Positions 52,608 to 62,458 are shown, counted from the stretch's first letter. The stretch: 64,000 nucleotides of DNA from Magnetococcales bacterium WMHbinv6 (GCA_002753135.1 PDZV01000002.1:172634-236633); one strand, 5' to 3'. Notes: generated from the letters alone by a model not told the origin. Numbers and translations: made by a program.

Positions 52608-54856
52608 TGGCCACCCCGTACCGTTAAAAATGGCTGATCGGCAGCACACGACACCTTGACGTTTGCCGTGGCTGCCATTGCTTCCTCACACCCCTGGACA
52701 ATGATCCAGAGCTGGGCAAGCGATGGATTCATCTGCGACAACGACTCCCACGCCGCCCGCAGGCGCTGGTGGTCAAAATGGGTAAACGGTTCATCCAGAA
52801 TCAGGCAATGGGGTCCCTCTCCGATGCGGGTCAGCAACGCCTGGTTCAATGCCATGCGCAAGGCCAGGTGCAGCTGCTGCCGTACTGCACCAGAAATCTC
52901 TTCATCACCGATAAAATCATTTTTGATCGTGGAAAAAGCGGCCATCTGCAACTGTTCATCGATACGGACATGGTGGTATCGCCCCTGGGTGAACAAGGGT
53001 ACGGCATGGGCCACCGAACGCCGCAATTCCTGATGAAAACGGGCCGTTGACTCCCGACAACTGCCGAGCAGCAGGGTGTGTGCCAATTGATGCACGGCCA
53101 GCTGATGCTGTTCTGCCTGCTGTTCCTTTTGTAAAGCCGCCACCTGTTGCCGTCGTTGCTGATCCTGTTGCTGTTGTTGTCGCTGCTGATCCATGGCAAC
53201 GGTCAGCTGCTCAAGCTGGACACGATAAGCCTGTTGTTGCCGCTCTCCAGCCAGCTGTTTCGCCTCCTGTTCGGCCAGATATTCGGCCAACCGGCGCTGA
53301 AAGGTGGCCTGCTGCTCCTGCAATCCAGAGATAAAACGGGCCAGACCGTTTTCATGCAACAAATCTGCCCCATCTTCTTCTGCCCAGCGGTGCAATATCT
53401 CTTGCCAGGGGGCCCCTTCCGCCAGGGCCAACAGCGTGTTGACCTGTTGCGGCAATGGTTGGCTGGCGGCACCGTCTAATTGTTGTATTCGTTCTTTGTA
53501 CCGTTCGGCCTGCTCTGCCAGTGCCTGCAATGCCGCTTCGCTGGCCGTTCGCTGGCGGCCAACCCCGCGCAGACCTCGCCAGCCGATCACGGTCAGCAGA
53601 AGGCCAGACAACACCCCAGCCGCCAGTGCCGGCAGCAACATCTGTTCCTGCCAGGCCGGATAAACGAGGCGAAACAGAGACTGCACCGCCTGTTGCAACG
53701 ACCCCTCACCCTGTTGCAGCACCAACGCCAACAGACCGCAAAACAACAGCACCAGCAACAACCCGAAGCCGTTCCAGACCCGGAAAAACCACCGACGGGT
53801 ATTTTCTTGTTCCAGAGTTTCCAGGAGCGGTTTGCGTTGCTGGCGCAAGGTATCGGTCGCCCCGGGCGCTGCCGGAATTTCCCCCAACCAGAGCGCCAGC
53901 TGATAACGCTGATTGGCCACCTCTTCCACAATGAGCATCAAGCGGTGCAACCGTTTGCGCAGCGTCTCCATGGCGGCGCGCAAGGGGTGGCCAGGCATCT
54001 CCTCTATCGCCGCTGCCGCTTGTCTGCCCGTATCGAGCAGCTCCTGTACTGCCTGTTCAACCGCTTTGCTCCGTTCCAGCCAGGCCTGCAGCGTCGAATC
54101 CCGGTCACAGCGCAACAACCGCTCCAGCACGTTGTTGACGGTAACTGCCGCCTGTTGCATGGCATCGGTCAGGAGAAGACGGTGTTGCTGTTGTTGCGCA
54201 ACGGCTTTGATGCCCGCTTCCACCGTTTGATATTCTGTCTGCAATTGCGCCATCGCCTGCGCCAGCGCATCCGGAGCAATCCATTCTGCCTGCAGGGCCT
54301 CGATGGCCTCCTGCTGTTGGCGGAGCCGCTCTTGCTGCACGGCCTCCTCTGCCGCCAGCTGCCAAGCCGCCCCTTGCAAGCGGTCGTTGCCAGCCAGGGT
54401 GTGCAGAATGGTTGCGGGAATAGCCTTTTCCGCCCCACCTTGCGGCAGATAGAGGGTGGCCGTAAACAGCTCGAAGGTCAAACCGGTCAGGGCAAACATG
54501 GCCTGATCCACCTCGGCGACACCGGCGTGCAACTCTTTTCCGGCCCGTTGCAAGCGGGCCTGACAGGTGCCATCGCGTTCAATGTCACGTGCAATCGTAT
54601 ACGCTTCGCCGTTGTCGGCCAAAAATTCCACCGTTACCGATCCGCGCGCCTCTCCCCAGCGAACCGCTTTGCCCAACTGATCGGCCCGCAGCGTTGCCGT
54701 GCGTCCAAACAGAGCCAGGGTCAGGGCGGCGATAATGGTGCTTTTGCCGGACTCGTTGCCACCGGTAAGCAGAATATATCCGGCAGCGGGCAAATCGGTT
54801 AAGGACACCCCTTGATATTGAAACAGATTTTCAATGTGCAGGGCACGAATGATCAT
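52604..54856 (-). CDS. SbcC/YhaN-like AAA ATPase with an internal membrane hairpin
   Basis: The 750-residue protein starts with an SMC/Rad50-type half ATPase (Walker A TGGNESGKSTI near residues 31-41) and ends with the other half (GDEEISGAVRQQLHLAL signature and Walker B HCLILDEPFTHFD near 683-695). Between them are coiled coils rich in Gln and Glu. Unusually, two hydrophobic segments (about 354-378 and 406-426) sit where a Rad50 hook would be, which would anchor the coils in the membrane, as in YhaN. No SbcD/YhaO nuclease is nearby. It overlaps a 70-residue gene upstream and the PstS-like gene downstream. Confidence 0.8.
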   Translation of the reverse strand: MIIRALHIENLFQYQGVSLTDLPAAGYILLTGGNESGKSTIIAALTLALFGRTATLRADQLGKAVRWGEARGSVTVEFLADNGEAYTIARDIERDGTCQARLQRAGKELHAGVAEVDQAMFALTGLTFELFTATLYLPQGGAEKAIPATILHTLAGNDRLQGAAWQLAAEEAVQQERLRQQQEAIEALQAEWIAPDALAQAMAQLQTEYQTVEAGIKAVAQQQQHRLLLTDAMQQAAVTVNNVLERLLRCDRDSTLQAWLERSKAVEQAVQELLDTGRQAAAAIEEMPGHPLRAAMETLRKRLHRLMLIVEEVANQRYQLALWLGEIPAAPGATDTLRQQRKPLLETLEQENTRRWFFRVWNGFGLLLVLLFCGLLALVLQQGEGSLQQAVQSLFRLVYPAWQEQMLLPALAAGVLSGLLLTVIGWRGLRGVGRQRTASEAALQALAEQAERYKERIQQLDGAASQPLPQQVNTLLALAEGAPWQEILHRWAEEDGADLLHENGLARFISGLQEQQATFQRRLAEYLAEQEAKQLAGERQQQAYRVQLEQLTVAMDQQRQQQQQDQQRRQQVAALQKEQQAEQHQLAVHQLAHTLLLGSCRESTARFHQELRRSVAHAVPLFTQGRYHHVRIDEQLQMAAFSTIKNDFIGDEEISGAVRQQLHLALRMALNQALLTRIGEGPHCLILDEPFTHFDHQRLRAAWESLSQMNPSLAQLWIIVQGCEEAMAATANVKVSCAADQPFLTVRGGH

Positions 54857-55065
54857 GGCGCACCCTCCGAGTCGGCTGGCGGCTGCGTCGGTTTGGACAG
54901 ACGCTGCTGCACCAGGGCAACCGCCTCCTGAAACAGGGCCGCATCCCAGGCTTCGCCGTTTCTTTGCCGACGACGCAGCTCCTCCTGGCTGAACTCAACG
55001 AATATCGTCCAGGGATCATCGATATGAAAGGCTTGTAAACGGCTGTCCGACGGATGTGCAGGCAT
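54853..55065 (-). CDS. Small conserved-looking protein heading the SMC-like operon
   Basis: The 70-residue acidic, soluble product (FHIDDPWTIFVEFSQEELRRR in the centre) has no known domain. GGGGAGGGG upstream of ATG 55065 is a strong ribosome site and the stop overlaps the next start as ATGA, so expression is likely. It may be a partner of the ATPase. Confidence 0.65.
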   Translation of the reverse strand: MPAHPSDSRLQAFHIDDPWTIFVEFSQEELRRRQRNGEAWDAALFQEAVALVQQRLSKPTQPPADSEGAP

Positions 55066-55151
55066 GGCGTTTCCCCTCCCCCTCAGCGACGGTGAAACAT
55101 ATCAACAGGCTGTTGCTTTCATAGTAGCACTTTCTCGCGGCAGAGGGCAAA

Positions 55152-56267
55152 TCACCTGCGCTCCCTCTCCCCCTTTACCAGACAAATGGGCGCATAACCG
55201 CTGCCCGGCTGGCGGAAATTGGTCACCTGGCCGCGATAGATGCGTGGCGCAACTCCCAGCAGGCGATTCTGGTAGACAAACAACCGCCAATCCACCTTCA
55301 TCGCTGTTTGCGGCTCCAGGGCCGGGGGAATAAAACGCTGTACCAAGGTATTGTACGGATCCAAGCCTTGAAAACGTTGGCGGGAGATGCTGTCGCCCAA
55401 CAAGACACCACGACTGCCAAAGGCGCTGACCGGCTTGAAAACCCACTGTTTGCGCTGCTGCCACACCTGTTCGCTCTGCATGTCGGCCAACAGTTGACAG
55501 GGAGGTATCGTCTGCGCCAGAACCGCCTGTTGGCGGTCGCCAAGACCCAAGGCCGCCATCGCTTCGCGATCCTGCCAGAAAATCATCCGGCGTTTGTCGG
55601 CCAGCAAACCATAACTGTGCGGATTGGGCGTCAGGCAGAGCTGTCGGGAGAGATAGGCGGCACGAATCGCGGCCATTGCCTCTGTTTCCAGATAAAAATC
55701 GCAGTGGCGGTTGTAGATCAGATCAACCCGTTGCCCGTGCCAGAAAATACCCTCCTCTCCGCCCTGCAGCTGCCGGGGATCGGCCAGAGCGGCGTGGATA
55801 CCACGGGCAGACAGCAAGGCACACAAGGTGTGCATCTCTTCGGCCAAAAACTGCTTTTCCGGCTCTTCATCGACGATCAGCAGCCGACGGGGTCGGGTGA
55901 TACGCCCGCCGCTGCACAGGGTCATCTCCCGGTCAAAGGTGGCCAGCAGGCGTTCCATGCGCCGCGGCAGGTCAGAGGCAGGCTGCGGAGCAAAGGTGGC
56001 ATCATAGGCACGCCAGGCCAGGAGGGCACCGCCGGCATTGGTGTTGACCTCGATCAATTGGGGACCGGCAGCATCCAAATGGAAATCATAGCCCATCATC
56101 ACCGAATCGTGACCCGGATCGAAGCGGGCCACCTCTGGCAATTGCTCGGCCAGACGGTGCTGGTAGCCGGGCAGACGGTGCAGATGATAGAGGGTCCGCA
56201 TCAGATGCAGCATGCGGCGCAGATGCACAACCGGCAGCTCCAGGCGGGGTGGGGCCATCATGCCCAT
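55152..56267 (-). CDS. ATP-grasp-like enzyme
   Basis: The 371-residue protein is soluble and resembles ATP-grasp ligases: an N-terminal part with GYDFHLDAAGPQLIEVNTNAGG, DLIYNRHCDFYL and NPHSYGLLADKR in the middle, and a C-terminal ATP-binding stretch WVFKPVSAFGSRGVLLGD followed by MKVDWRLFVYQNRLLGVAPR. Such enzymes join carboxylates to amines or thiols; the substrate here is unknown. Its ATG overlaps the MFS stop as TGATG, so it is translated from that operon. A longer upstream form is not supported. Confidence 0.7.
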   Translation of the reverse strand: MGMMAPPRLELPVVHLRRMLHLMRTLYHLHRLPGYQHRLAEQLPEVARFDPGHDSVMMGYDFHLDAAGPQLIEVNTNAGGALLAWRAYDATFAPQPASDLPRRMERLLATFDREMTLCSGGRITRPRRLLIVDEEPEKQFLAEEMHTLCALLSARGIHAALADPRQLQGGEEGIFWHGQRVDLIYNRHCDFYLETEAMAAIRAAYLSRQLCLTPNPHSYGLLADKRRMIFWQDREAMAALGLGDRQQAVLAQTIPPCQLLADMQSEQVWQQRKQWVFKPVSAFGSRGVLLGDSISRQRFQGLDPYNTLVQRFIPPALEPQTAMKVDWRLFVYQNRLLGVAPRIYRGQVTNFRQPGSGYAPICLVKGERERR

Positions 56268-57481
56268 CACTCCGGCGTGGCCGCCAGCACGGGGGCCACC
56301 ACTGTTTTGCTCTGCTGCAGCGAGCGCAACAGAGCCAACAGGGCAAATCCGGCACCAAGCGCCATGATCAGAAACAGGCCGGAGGCCCCCAAAGGTTGAT
56401 AGAGTTGCCCGCACAGCAACAGGCCGATCCCGGTTCCCAGACCGAAGGAGAAGGCCCCATACCACCCTTGCGCCCGTGAGCGGCTTGCGCGGGGAGCGAT
56501 GGCAAAGGTGTGATGCACGGCCCCGACATGAAACGCCCCAAAGGTAAAGGCATGCAGCGGCTGACCCAGCAACAGCAGCGGCCAGGCCGGCGGCAGGGCA
56601 TAGAGCAACCAGCGCAGAATGGCAATCGACATGGCGGCCTGCAACAAACGGATGGTGCCGAACCGTTTGAGCAGGGCCTCCGAATGGTGCAACATCAGCA
56701 CTTCGGCCACCACCCCGATGGTCCAGATCACCCCGATGGCCGCGCCGGAAAAACCGTTATCGGCCAGGTGCAGCGATAAAAAACCATAATAGGCCCCGTG
56801 CGAAAACTGCATCAACAGGGTGGAGAGATAAAACCACCCCACCCCCGGCAAGGAGAAAAGGGCCCCCCCGCTTTTCTGTTCTTCGCCATGGGATTCATCG
56901 GCGGGCAGGTAGAGCGAGATGATGGCAGCGAGACAGAGAAAAAAGGTGATCACCCAAGGAACCAGCGCCAGACTCCAGAGATCGAGCAACGGCCCCAAAC
57001 CGGAGGCCAGCACGATAAATCCCCAGGATCCCCAGACCCGAATACGACCATAATCGGTGACGGCAACCCCCTGTTGCTTGAATCGGTTGACCGTCTCCAG
57101 GGTGGTCGCCTCCACCAGGGAGAGCTGGGTATTCTGCATCAGGCTGAAGAGCAGCACCCCGAGCAGCAACAGCGGCAGATAGTCGGCCTGCCAAAAAAAC
57201 AAAGAGGCCAGCACCGCACAAGCGGAAGCCAGTTGGATGATGCGTTGTCGCGATCCCCGATCGGCCAGGCGTCCCAAAATTGGTGGACCCAACAGCTTGA
57301 CGCTGGTCGCCAAAGCGGCCAACAGACCGATCACCGCCGCCGAATGGCCATGACTGGATAAATAGAGCGGCCAATAAGGGATCCATACCCCCATCACGGC
57401 AAAGAGAGAGGCATAAAATCCTTGCAGAGCCCAAAGGGTACGCCGTCTCTGCGCCGACGTGGCGGTAGCGCTACGATTCAA
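56267..57481 (-). CDS. MFS transporter (HcaT/LacY-like subfamily)
   Basis: The 404-residue protein has twelve predicted membrane helices and the MFS pattern between helices 2 and 3 (GRLADRGSRQRI). The stretch YGRIRVWGSWGFI is typical of the HcaT / nucleoside-symporter-like branch. Direction of transport is uncertain. Start appears to be TTG 57481, inside the end of the upstream REC-kinase gene; no ATG fits. It overlaps the ATP-grasp gene, hinting that the enzyme's product or substrate is what is moved. Confidence 0.85.
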   Translation of the reverse strand: MNRSATATSAQRRRTLWALQGFYASLFAVMGVWIPYWPLYLSSHGHSAAVIGLLAALATSVKLLGPPILGRLADRGSRQRIIQLASACAVLASLFFWQADYLPLLLLGVLLFSLMQNTQLSLVEATTLETVNRFKQQGVAVTDYGRIRVWGSWGFIVLASGLGPLLDLWSLALVPWVITFFLCLAAIISLYLPADESHGEEQKSGGALFSLPGVGWFYLSTLLMQFSHGAYYGFLSLHLADNGFSGAAIGVIWTIGVVAEVLMLHHSEALLKRFGTIRLLQAAMSIAILRWLLYALPPAWPLLLLGQPLHAFTFGAFHVGAVHHTFAIAPRASRSRAQGWYGAFSFGLGTGIGLLLCGQLYQPLGASGLFLIMALGAGFALLALLRSLQQSKTVVAPVLAATPE

Positions 57482-58601
57482 TGCCAGGTGCTGCCGGAGT
57501 AGCGGAAGGCAAACGAATGATCAGGGTAGTACCTGCCTCCGGCGAACTTTCCACCTCAATGCTGCCCCGTTGGGCAGTGGCCATCAGACGGGCCGAATAG
57601 GCACCCAATCCCGTGCCATGCTCTTTGCCGGAGGTGGTATATTTGCTGAAAAAATGTTCGCGAATTTCGCCGGGAATGGCTCCCTGGTTGTGGATGGCAA
57701 TTTCGCCGAAGAGACCTTGTTGTTGCAGACGGATGGTAATGGTTTGTTGCCGCGGCGAGGCTTCGACGGCATTTTTGAGCAGATTGCCCAACATGGAAAA
57801 ACAGAGCAACTCTTCGCCCAGAACCAAAAAGCGTTCCCCCTCCTCGACCGGTTGCGTATTGATCAGCACCTGCCAGGTCAACTGTTTCACCTGCAGAGCC
57901 CGCTTGTTGGCCCCTTTGATTTTATGGATCAAATCGAGCAGATTGACCTCCCTGGCTTTCAGCTCATAGATACCCCGTTCAATTTTGAACAGATCCAGGG
58001 AGAGGTTGATCATGCCCAACAAGGTGTAGGCCGAATCAAGAACCATCTGGGCCTGTGCCGCCTGTTCGCTGTTTTTTTCCAGAGAGTTGTTGAGCAGACT
58101 GGCAAAACCGATGACCGCGTTCAAAGGGGATTTCAGATCGTGGCGCATGATGCGGTCCACATCCTCGCGCAAGCGGGCCGCCTCCTGCAACGCCTGATTC
58201 TGTTTTTTCAGCGATTCTCTGGCCAATTTCAAGCCGAGATGGGTTGTGACCCTGGCCTTGACGATGGGTGGCGAAACCGGCTTGGTCAAAAAATCGACCG
58301 CCCCCAAGGCCAGGGCGTGTGTTTCGTCGGCAATTTCCCCTTTGGCGGTGACAAAAATGATAGGAATTTCTTTGGTTGTCTCATTTTCCTGCAACTGCCG
58401 ACACACCTCATGGCCATCGATACCGGGCATGACCACATCGAGCAGGATCAAATCGACCGGCTGCTGTTCAACGATCGTCAAGGCATCCCGGCCATTGCGG
58501 GCCACCAGCAGGCGGTACTCCTCCCCCAGGCTGGCGATCAGCATTTTGATATTGCCGGGCACATCATCAACAATCAGAATTGTGGCCTTTTGTTCTTCCA
58601 T
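57471..58601 (-). CDS. Response regulator-histidine kinase fusion (REC-HisKA-ATPase)
   Basis: The 376-residue cytoplasmic protein has an N-terminal receiver (ILIVDDVPGNIKML, LILLDVVMPGIDG, DFLTKPVSPP), a coiled linker, HisKA with MRHDLKSPLNAVIGF (histidine near 154) and an ATPase domain with LLKNAVEASPRQ and GTGLGAYSAR. It lacks a sensor and membrane helices, so it is probably driven by another kinase. GGGAG lies 7 nt before ATG 58601. The MFS and ATP-grasp genes follow with overlaps. Confidence 0.9.
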   Translation of the reverse strand: MEEQKATILIVDDVPGNIKMLIASLGEEYRLLVARNGRDALTIVEQQPVDLILLDVVMPGIDGHEVCRQLQENETTKEIPIIFVTAKGEIADETHALALGAVDFLTKPVSPPIVKARVTTHLGLKLARESLKKQNQALQEAARLREDVDRIMRHDLKSPLNAVIGFASLLNNSLEKNSEQAAQAQMVLDSAYTLLGMINLSLDLFKIERGIYELKAREVNLLDLIHKIKGANKRALQVKQLTWQVLINTQPVEEGERFLVLGEELLCFSMLGNLLKNAVEASPRQQTITIRLQQQGLFGEIAIHNQGAIPGEIREHFFSKYTTSGKEHGTGLGAYSARLMATAQRGSIEVESSPEAGTTLIIRLPSATPAAPGIES

Positions 58602-58717
58602 TCATCCACTCCCGACAACGGACGGCGCATACGACATCGGTGACAGAACCCCATCATATCCGGTTGCCGATACAGGGATGGCAACGGGGTAACCCCTCTG
58701 CACGTATGAGCAACCTG

Positions 58718-59188
58718 CTAAAAGCGGAACAAAACCCACTGTGGCACCACCAGCCGGGGCTGGAAGCCGATATATTTTTCCTGAAACAGGCCATTACCTT
58801 CCACATCGATCAAATAATAGGGCGGACCGTTGGCAGGAGTGACTTCAACTTGAAATACGGTATTGTTGATCAAATATTCCCGTACCGTGATGCCGTTATA
58901 CTCCTCATAGCGGCGGATCACCGTTTCCGCTGCGGCGGCATCCGGATCCAATTTTTCCCGCAGTTCGGCCACCAGAGGCCCTTTGGCGGGTACGGAAAAT
59001 CCTTCTGCCTTGCGGGTATGTTCATCCGGCATGGCGGCAGCCGCTGCGGCCTGCGCCTTGCCGGAAGCGCGTTCTTCGGCTGCCGTGCCATCGCCCGGCA
59101 GGAGACAAAACAGACCCAGCAGCAATCCGGCCTGGAGCAACCGCCGGTTAAGGATGGAAATACAGCACGGTCTGAAGGGAGAGAGCAT
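58718..59188 (-). CDS. DUF2782 family exported protein
   Basis: The 156-residue protein has a signal peptide (about residues 16-38) and a C-terminal DUF2782 domain with RRYEEYNGITVREYLINN, VEVTPANGPPYYLIDVEG and PRLVVPQWVLFRF. An alanine-rich linker joins the two. Function is unknown; the family is common in proteobacteria and often lies near DNA polymerase I, which is not seen here. ATG 59188 has AAGGA upstream. Confidence 0.88.
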   Translation of the reverse strand: MLSPFRPCCISILNRRLLQAGLLLGLFCLLPGDGTAAEERASGKAQAAAAAAMPDEHTRKAEGFSVPAKGPLVAELREKLDPDAAAAETVIRRYEEYNGITVREYLINNTVFQVEVTPANGPPYYLIDVEGNGLFQEKYIGFQPRLVVPQWVLFRF

Positions 59189-59227
59189 CAACAGGATCCT
59201 TTTACAAAAAGGTTCAAAACAAAGCCA

Positions 59228-59989
59228 TCAATGGCGCGCGGCAAAAAGCGCCAGCATTTCGGGATCAGCATGTTCCTGGGCATAATGCAGGGGAGTTTTT
59301 CCTTCCATATCCTGCAACTGCGCATCCGAACCGCCCGCCAGCAGCATGCTGGCCAGCGAGACCCGATTACGGATCACCGCCCAATGCAGCGGGGTTTTAC
59401 CGGAACGGTTGCGTAAATTGATATTGGCCCCACCCTGCAACAGGGCGCTAACCACCGGTTCGTGGCCATAAAAGACAGCGCAGTGCAGGGCCGGTCCGCC
59501 ATCGACACTGCACAGATCCACCTTGGCACCCCAATCGATCAGGGCCATGGTCATCTCATCATTGCCTTCCTGTGCCGCCTGGAAAATAGGTGTTTCACCA
59601 TGACGATCGCGGGCATTGACATCTGCCCCCCATTCGACCAGCAACTGGGCCACTTCGATATGGCCCCAGGAGGCCGCCCAATGCAGCGGGGTTTCCAAAT
59701 CTTTATCCGGCAATCTGGGATCGGCCCCGGCTTGCAACAGCTTGCGAGAGATGGCGATATTGCCGCGATCGACCGCCCAATGCAACGGTGTCCACAGATA
59801 ACAATCCACCAGGCGCACGTTGGCCCCGGCCTGCAACAAGCGATCTACCAAGGCTTCATCACCTTCCTGAACGGCTCGATGCAGCGGCGTCCAACCATCT
59901 TTGTCACGGGCATGAATATCCAGCCCCTGATCCAACCGTTGCCCCAGGGTGGTGATGTCATCCATGTTGACAATCTGTTCCGGTGCCAT
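59228..59989 (-). CDS. Ankyrin-repeat protein
   Basis: The 253-residue protein consists almost wholly of seven ankyrin repeats, each marked by a TPLH-type motif (GWTPLHRA, LWTPLHWA, LETPLHWA, GETPIFQA, GGPALHCA, GKTPLHWA, GKTPLHYA). It has no signal peptide, so it is likely a cytoplasmic protein-binding scaffold. Ankyrin proteins are less usual in free-living bacteria, and the partner is not evident. A strong GGGGGGA site precedes ATG 59989. Confidence 0.93.
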   Translation of the reverse strand: MAPEQIVNMDDITTLGQRLDQGLDIHARDKDGWTPLHRAVQEGDEALVDRLLQAGANVRLVDCYLWTPLHWAVDRGNIAISRKLLQAGADPRLPDKDLETPLHWAASWGHIEVAQLLVEWGADVNARDRHGETPIFQAAQEGNDEMTMALIDWGAKVDLCSVDGGPALHCAVFYGHEPVVSALLQGGANINLRNRSGKTPLHWAVIRNRVSLASMLLAGGSDAQLQDMEGKTPLHYAQEHADPEMLALFAARH

Positions 59990-60152
59990 ATTTTCCCCCC
60001 GTTCTTTGCGAACGTATCGTTTACCCAGTGATCTGCAAGCGATTCGGTTTGTTGCTGCGTCGACTGCATGCGACCAGCCATTGCCTGTACCCCTGCAATA
60101 AAGGTATACCAGATACCGTATTGGAACAACCCTTTCAATCGGAGAGCCCGCG

Positions 60153-61433
60153 ATGACCCGTTCCGAATCGCTTTTTCAACGCGCCAAAGAGATTATTCCC
60201 GGCGGTGTCAACAGCCCGGTACGGGCTTTCAAATCTGTTGGCGGTACCCCTCCCTTTATTGCCAGCGGCAAAGGGGCCTGGTTGACCGATGTGGATGGCG
60301 GCCATTATATCGATTATGTCGGTTCCTGGGGACCGATGATCGTTGGCCATGCCCATCCAGCGGTGGTTGCCGCCATCCAGGAGGCCGCTGGCAAAGGTTC
60401 CTCTTTCGGTGCCCCGACCGAGGCCGAGGTGCAGCTGGCCGAGGCAATCATCGCCTGTCTGCCCTCCATGGAGATGGTCCGCCTGGTCAACTCTGGAACC
60501 GAAGCCACCATGAGCGCCCTGCGTCTGGCCCGTGCCGCCAGCGGACGCCCCTGCATCGTCAAATTCAGCGGCTGCTATCATGGCCACAGCGACAGTCTGT
60601 TGGTGGAAGCCGGTTCGGGCGCGGCCACCTTTGGCGTCCCCTCTTCTCCGGGTGTGTCACAGGCCACGGCCCAGGATACCTTGACCCTGCCTTATAACGA
60701 TCTGCCCGCTGTGGAGGCGTTGCTGGCTGCCCGAGGCGCGGAAATTGCCGCCCTGATCGTCGAACCGGTGGCGGGCAACATGGGCTGTGTCTTGCCTGTG
60801 CCCGGTTATCTGTCCGGTTTGCGCCGTCTCTGTGACCAATATGGCGTATTGTTGATTTTTGATGAAGTCATGACCGGTTTTCGCGTCGCTTTGGGCGGTG
60901 CCCAGGCCTTGTATGAGGTGCGTCCCGACCTGACCACCTTGGGCAAGGTGATCGGCGGCGGCCTGCCGGTCGGGGCCTATGGCGGCAGCAAAGCCCTCAT
61001 GCAGCAGATTTCCCCCGCTGGACCGGTCTATCAGGCTGGAACCCTCTCTGGCAATCCGCTGGCCACCGCAGCCGGTCTGGCCACCCTGGCCATCATTCGC
61101 CAACCCGATTTTTATCCCACCCTGGAACGACGCACCCAGCGTCTGACGCAAGGCATCTCGCGTGCCCTCAGTCAGGCCGGTATCCCCCACCTGGGCAATC
61201 ATGTCGGCTCCATGTTCGGCCTTTTCTTTTCCGATCAGGCGCAGATCGTCAATTTTGCCGAAGCGGCACAAAGCGATCTGCAACGCTTCAACCGCTGGTT
61301 CCACGGCATGCTGCAAGAGGGTATCTATCTGGCCCCCAGCCAGTTTGAAGCCGGCTTTCTCTCCCTGGCCCACGACGATACCCTGATCGATCGCACCATC
61401 GAAGCGGCGCAAACCGTCGCCAAACAGCTCTGA
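60153..61433 (+). CDS. hemL: Glutamate-1-semialdehyde 2,1-aminomutase
   Basis: The 426-residue PLP enzyme converts glutamate-1-semialdehyde to 5-aminolevulinate, so the organism makes haem by the C5 route. Motifs: [17 protein letters not shown], the cofactor region [28 protein letters not shown] and the PLP lysine in [18 protein letters not shown]. Length is normal. It ends at a bidirectional terminator. Confidence 0.96.
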   Translation: MTRSESLFQRAKEIIPGGVNSPVRAFKSVGGTPPFIASGKGAWLTDVDGGHYIDYVGSWGPMIVGHAHPAVVAAIQEAAGKGSSFGAPTEAEVQLAEAIIACLPSMEMVRLVNSGTEATMSALRLARAASGRPCIVKFSGCYHGHSDSLLVEAGSGAATFGVPSSPGVSQATAQDTLTLPYNDLPAVEALLAARGAEIAALIVEPVAGNMGCVLPVPGYLSGLRRLCDQYGVLLIFDEVMTGFRVALGGAQALYEVRPDLTTLGKVIGGGLPVGAYGGSKALMQQISPAGPVYQAGTLSGNPLATAAGLATLAIIRQPDFYPTLERRTQRLTQGISRALSQAGIPHLGNHVGSMFGLFFSDQAQIVNFAEAAQSDLQRFNRWFHGMLQEGIYLAPSQFEAGFLSLAHDDTLIDRTIEAAQTVAKQL

Positions 61434-61443
61434 TCCACGCCCA

Positions 61444-61473
61444 ACAGGTCAGGGGGCCCCTCCCCTGACCTGT
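61444..61473. terminator. Bidirectional terminator between hemL and znuA
   Basis: ACAGGTCAGGGG (61444-61455) and CCCCTGACCTGT (61462-61473) form a perfect 12-bp stem with a 6-base loop between two convergent stops. There is no strong T-run, so efficiency is uncertain. Confidence 0.75.
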
Positions 61474-61481
61474 GCTGCTCT

Positions 61482-62384
61482 CTACGGCGTGCGCATCGCC
61501 TCCCACATCCGTTCGGCGTTGTGGCGCAACATCTGCTCATAGGTCGCCGCCGGTCCATCCGCCTCCGACAACGATTCGACATACAGCGTCCCCCCTGGCT
61601 GCGCCCCCGCCTCTTTGCCAATGCGCGTCAGCAGTCGTTTGTCGCCGCTGTTTTCCAGGAAATAGAGGCGAATTTTTTCCTGTCGAATCTGCCGGATCAA
61701 CTGCGCCACTCCGGCGGCGGTCGCCTCTGCTTCACTGGAAATGCCCACCGGGGCCAAAAAGGTCACCCCGTAGGCGTCGGCAAAATAGCCCAGCGATTCA
61801 TGACTGGTCAATATTTTGCGCTGCCCCGGCGGAATGGTCGCCATCCGTTGCCCAATCTCTGCATGCAACGCCTGCAGCGTGGCAATGAACCGTTCGCCAT
61901 TGCGCTGATAGATGCGTGCATGTTCCGGATCCACCTCCTGTAACGCCTGCATGATGTTGCGCACATAAATCACCCCATTGGCGGCACTGTTCCAGGCATG
62001 CGGGTCGGCAATCGTTTTGCCCTCCTCCTCCATCATCCGCACGGTAACCCCTTCGCTGGCCACCACCTGCCGACCACGCGCCCCGGAAGCGCGGATCAAC
62101 CGCTCCAACCATCCCTCCAAATGCAGACCGTTGACCACCACCAGGGCTGCCTGTTGTACCCGGCGTGCATCCTCCGGTGCCGGTTCAAACACATGGACAT
62201 CGCCATTGGCTCCGACCAGCGTACTCACCTGTACCTGCTCTCCGCCCACCTGCCGCACCAGATCGGCCAAGACAGAAAAGGTGGCGACCACCGGCACCTG
62301 CGCCGCCGCCAGCGGAGTGGCCCCTATTGCCCCCCAGCAGAACAGCAGCGGTACGACCCAAAAGCAACGCCATCTTTGTCCCAT
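61482..62384 (-). CDS. Zinc ABC transporter substrate-binding protein (ZnuA family)
   Basis: The 300-residue exported protein has a signal peptide (ending near PLAAAQ) and the metal-binding fold of cluster 9 binding proteins. Probable ligands are histidines in NGDVHVFEP, ADPHAWNS and TSHESLGYFADAYG, and the acidic residue in ENSGDKRLL. It lacks the long His-rich loop seen in many ZnuAs. It is divergent from zur across a palindrome, which supports zinc as its ligand. ATG 62384 is preceded by AAGGAG at 7 nt. Confidence 0.88.
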   Translation of the reverse strand: MGQRWRCFWVVPLLFCWGAIGATPLAAAQVPVVATFSVLADLVRQVGGEQVQVSTLVGANGDVHVFEPAPEDARRVQQAALVVVNGLHLEGWLERLIRASGARGRQVVASEGVTVRMMEEEGKTIADPHAWNSAANGVIYVRNIMQALQEVDPEHARIYQRNGERFIATLQALHAEIGQRMATIPPGQRKILTSHESLGYFADAYGVTFLAPVGISSEAEATAAGVAQLIRQIRQEKIRLYFLENSGDKRLLTRIGKEAGAQPGGTLYVESLSEADGPAATYEQMLRHNAERMWEAMRTP

Positions 62385-62439
62385 CTTCTGACTCCTTCCT
62401 GCCATTGTGCAGCTCAGTGCCGATGTCGGCGGATATTGA

Positions 62440-62458
62440 AATGATATACTGTATCATT
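62440..62458. promoter_or_regulatory. Probable Zur box in the znuA-zur divergent region
   Basis: AATGATATACTGTATCATT (62440-62458) is a 19-bp palindrome with one mismatched pair. It resembles the proteobacterial Zur operator TGTTATANTATAACA in spacing and AT-rich arms. It lies 56 bases before znuA and about 80 bases before zur, where one dimer site could control both. Confidence 0.65.
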
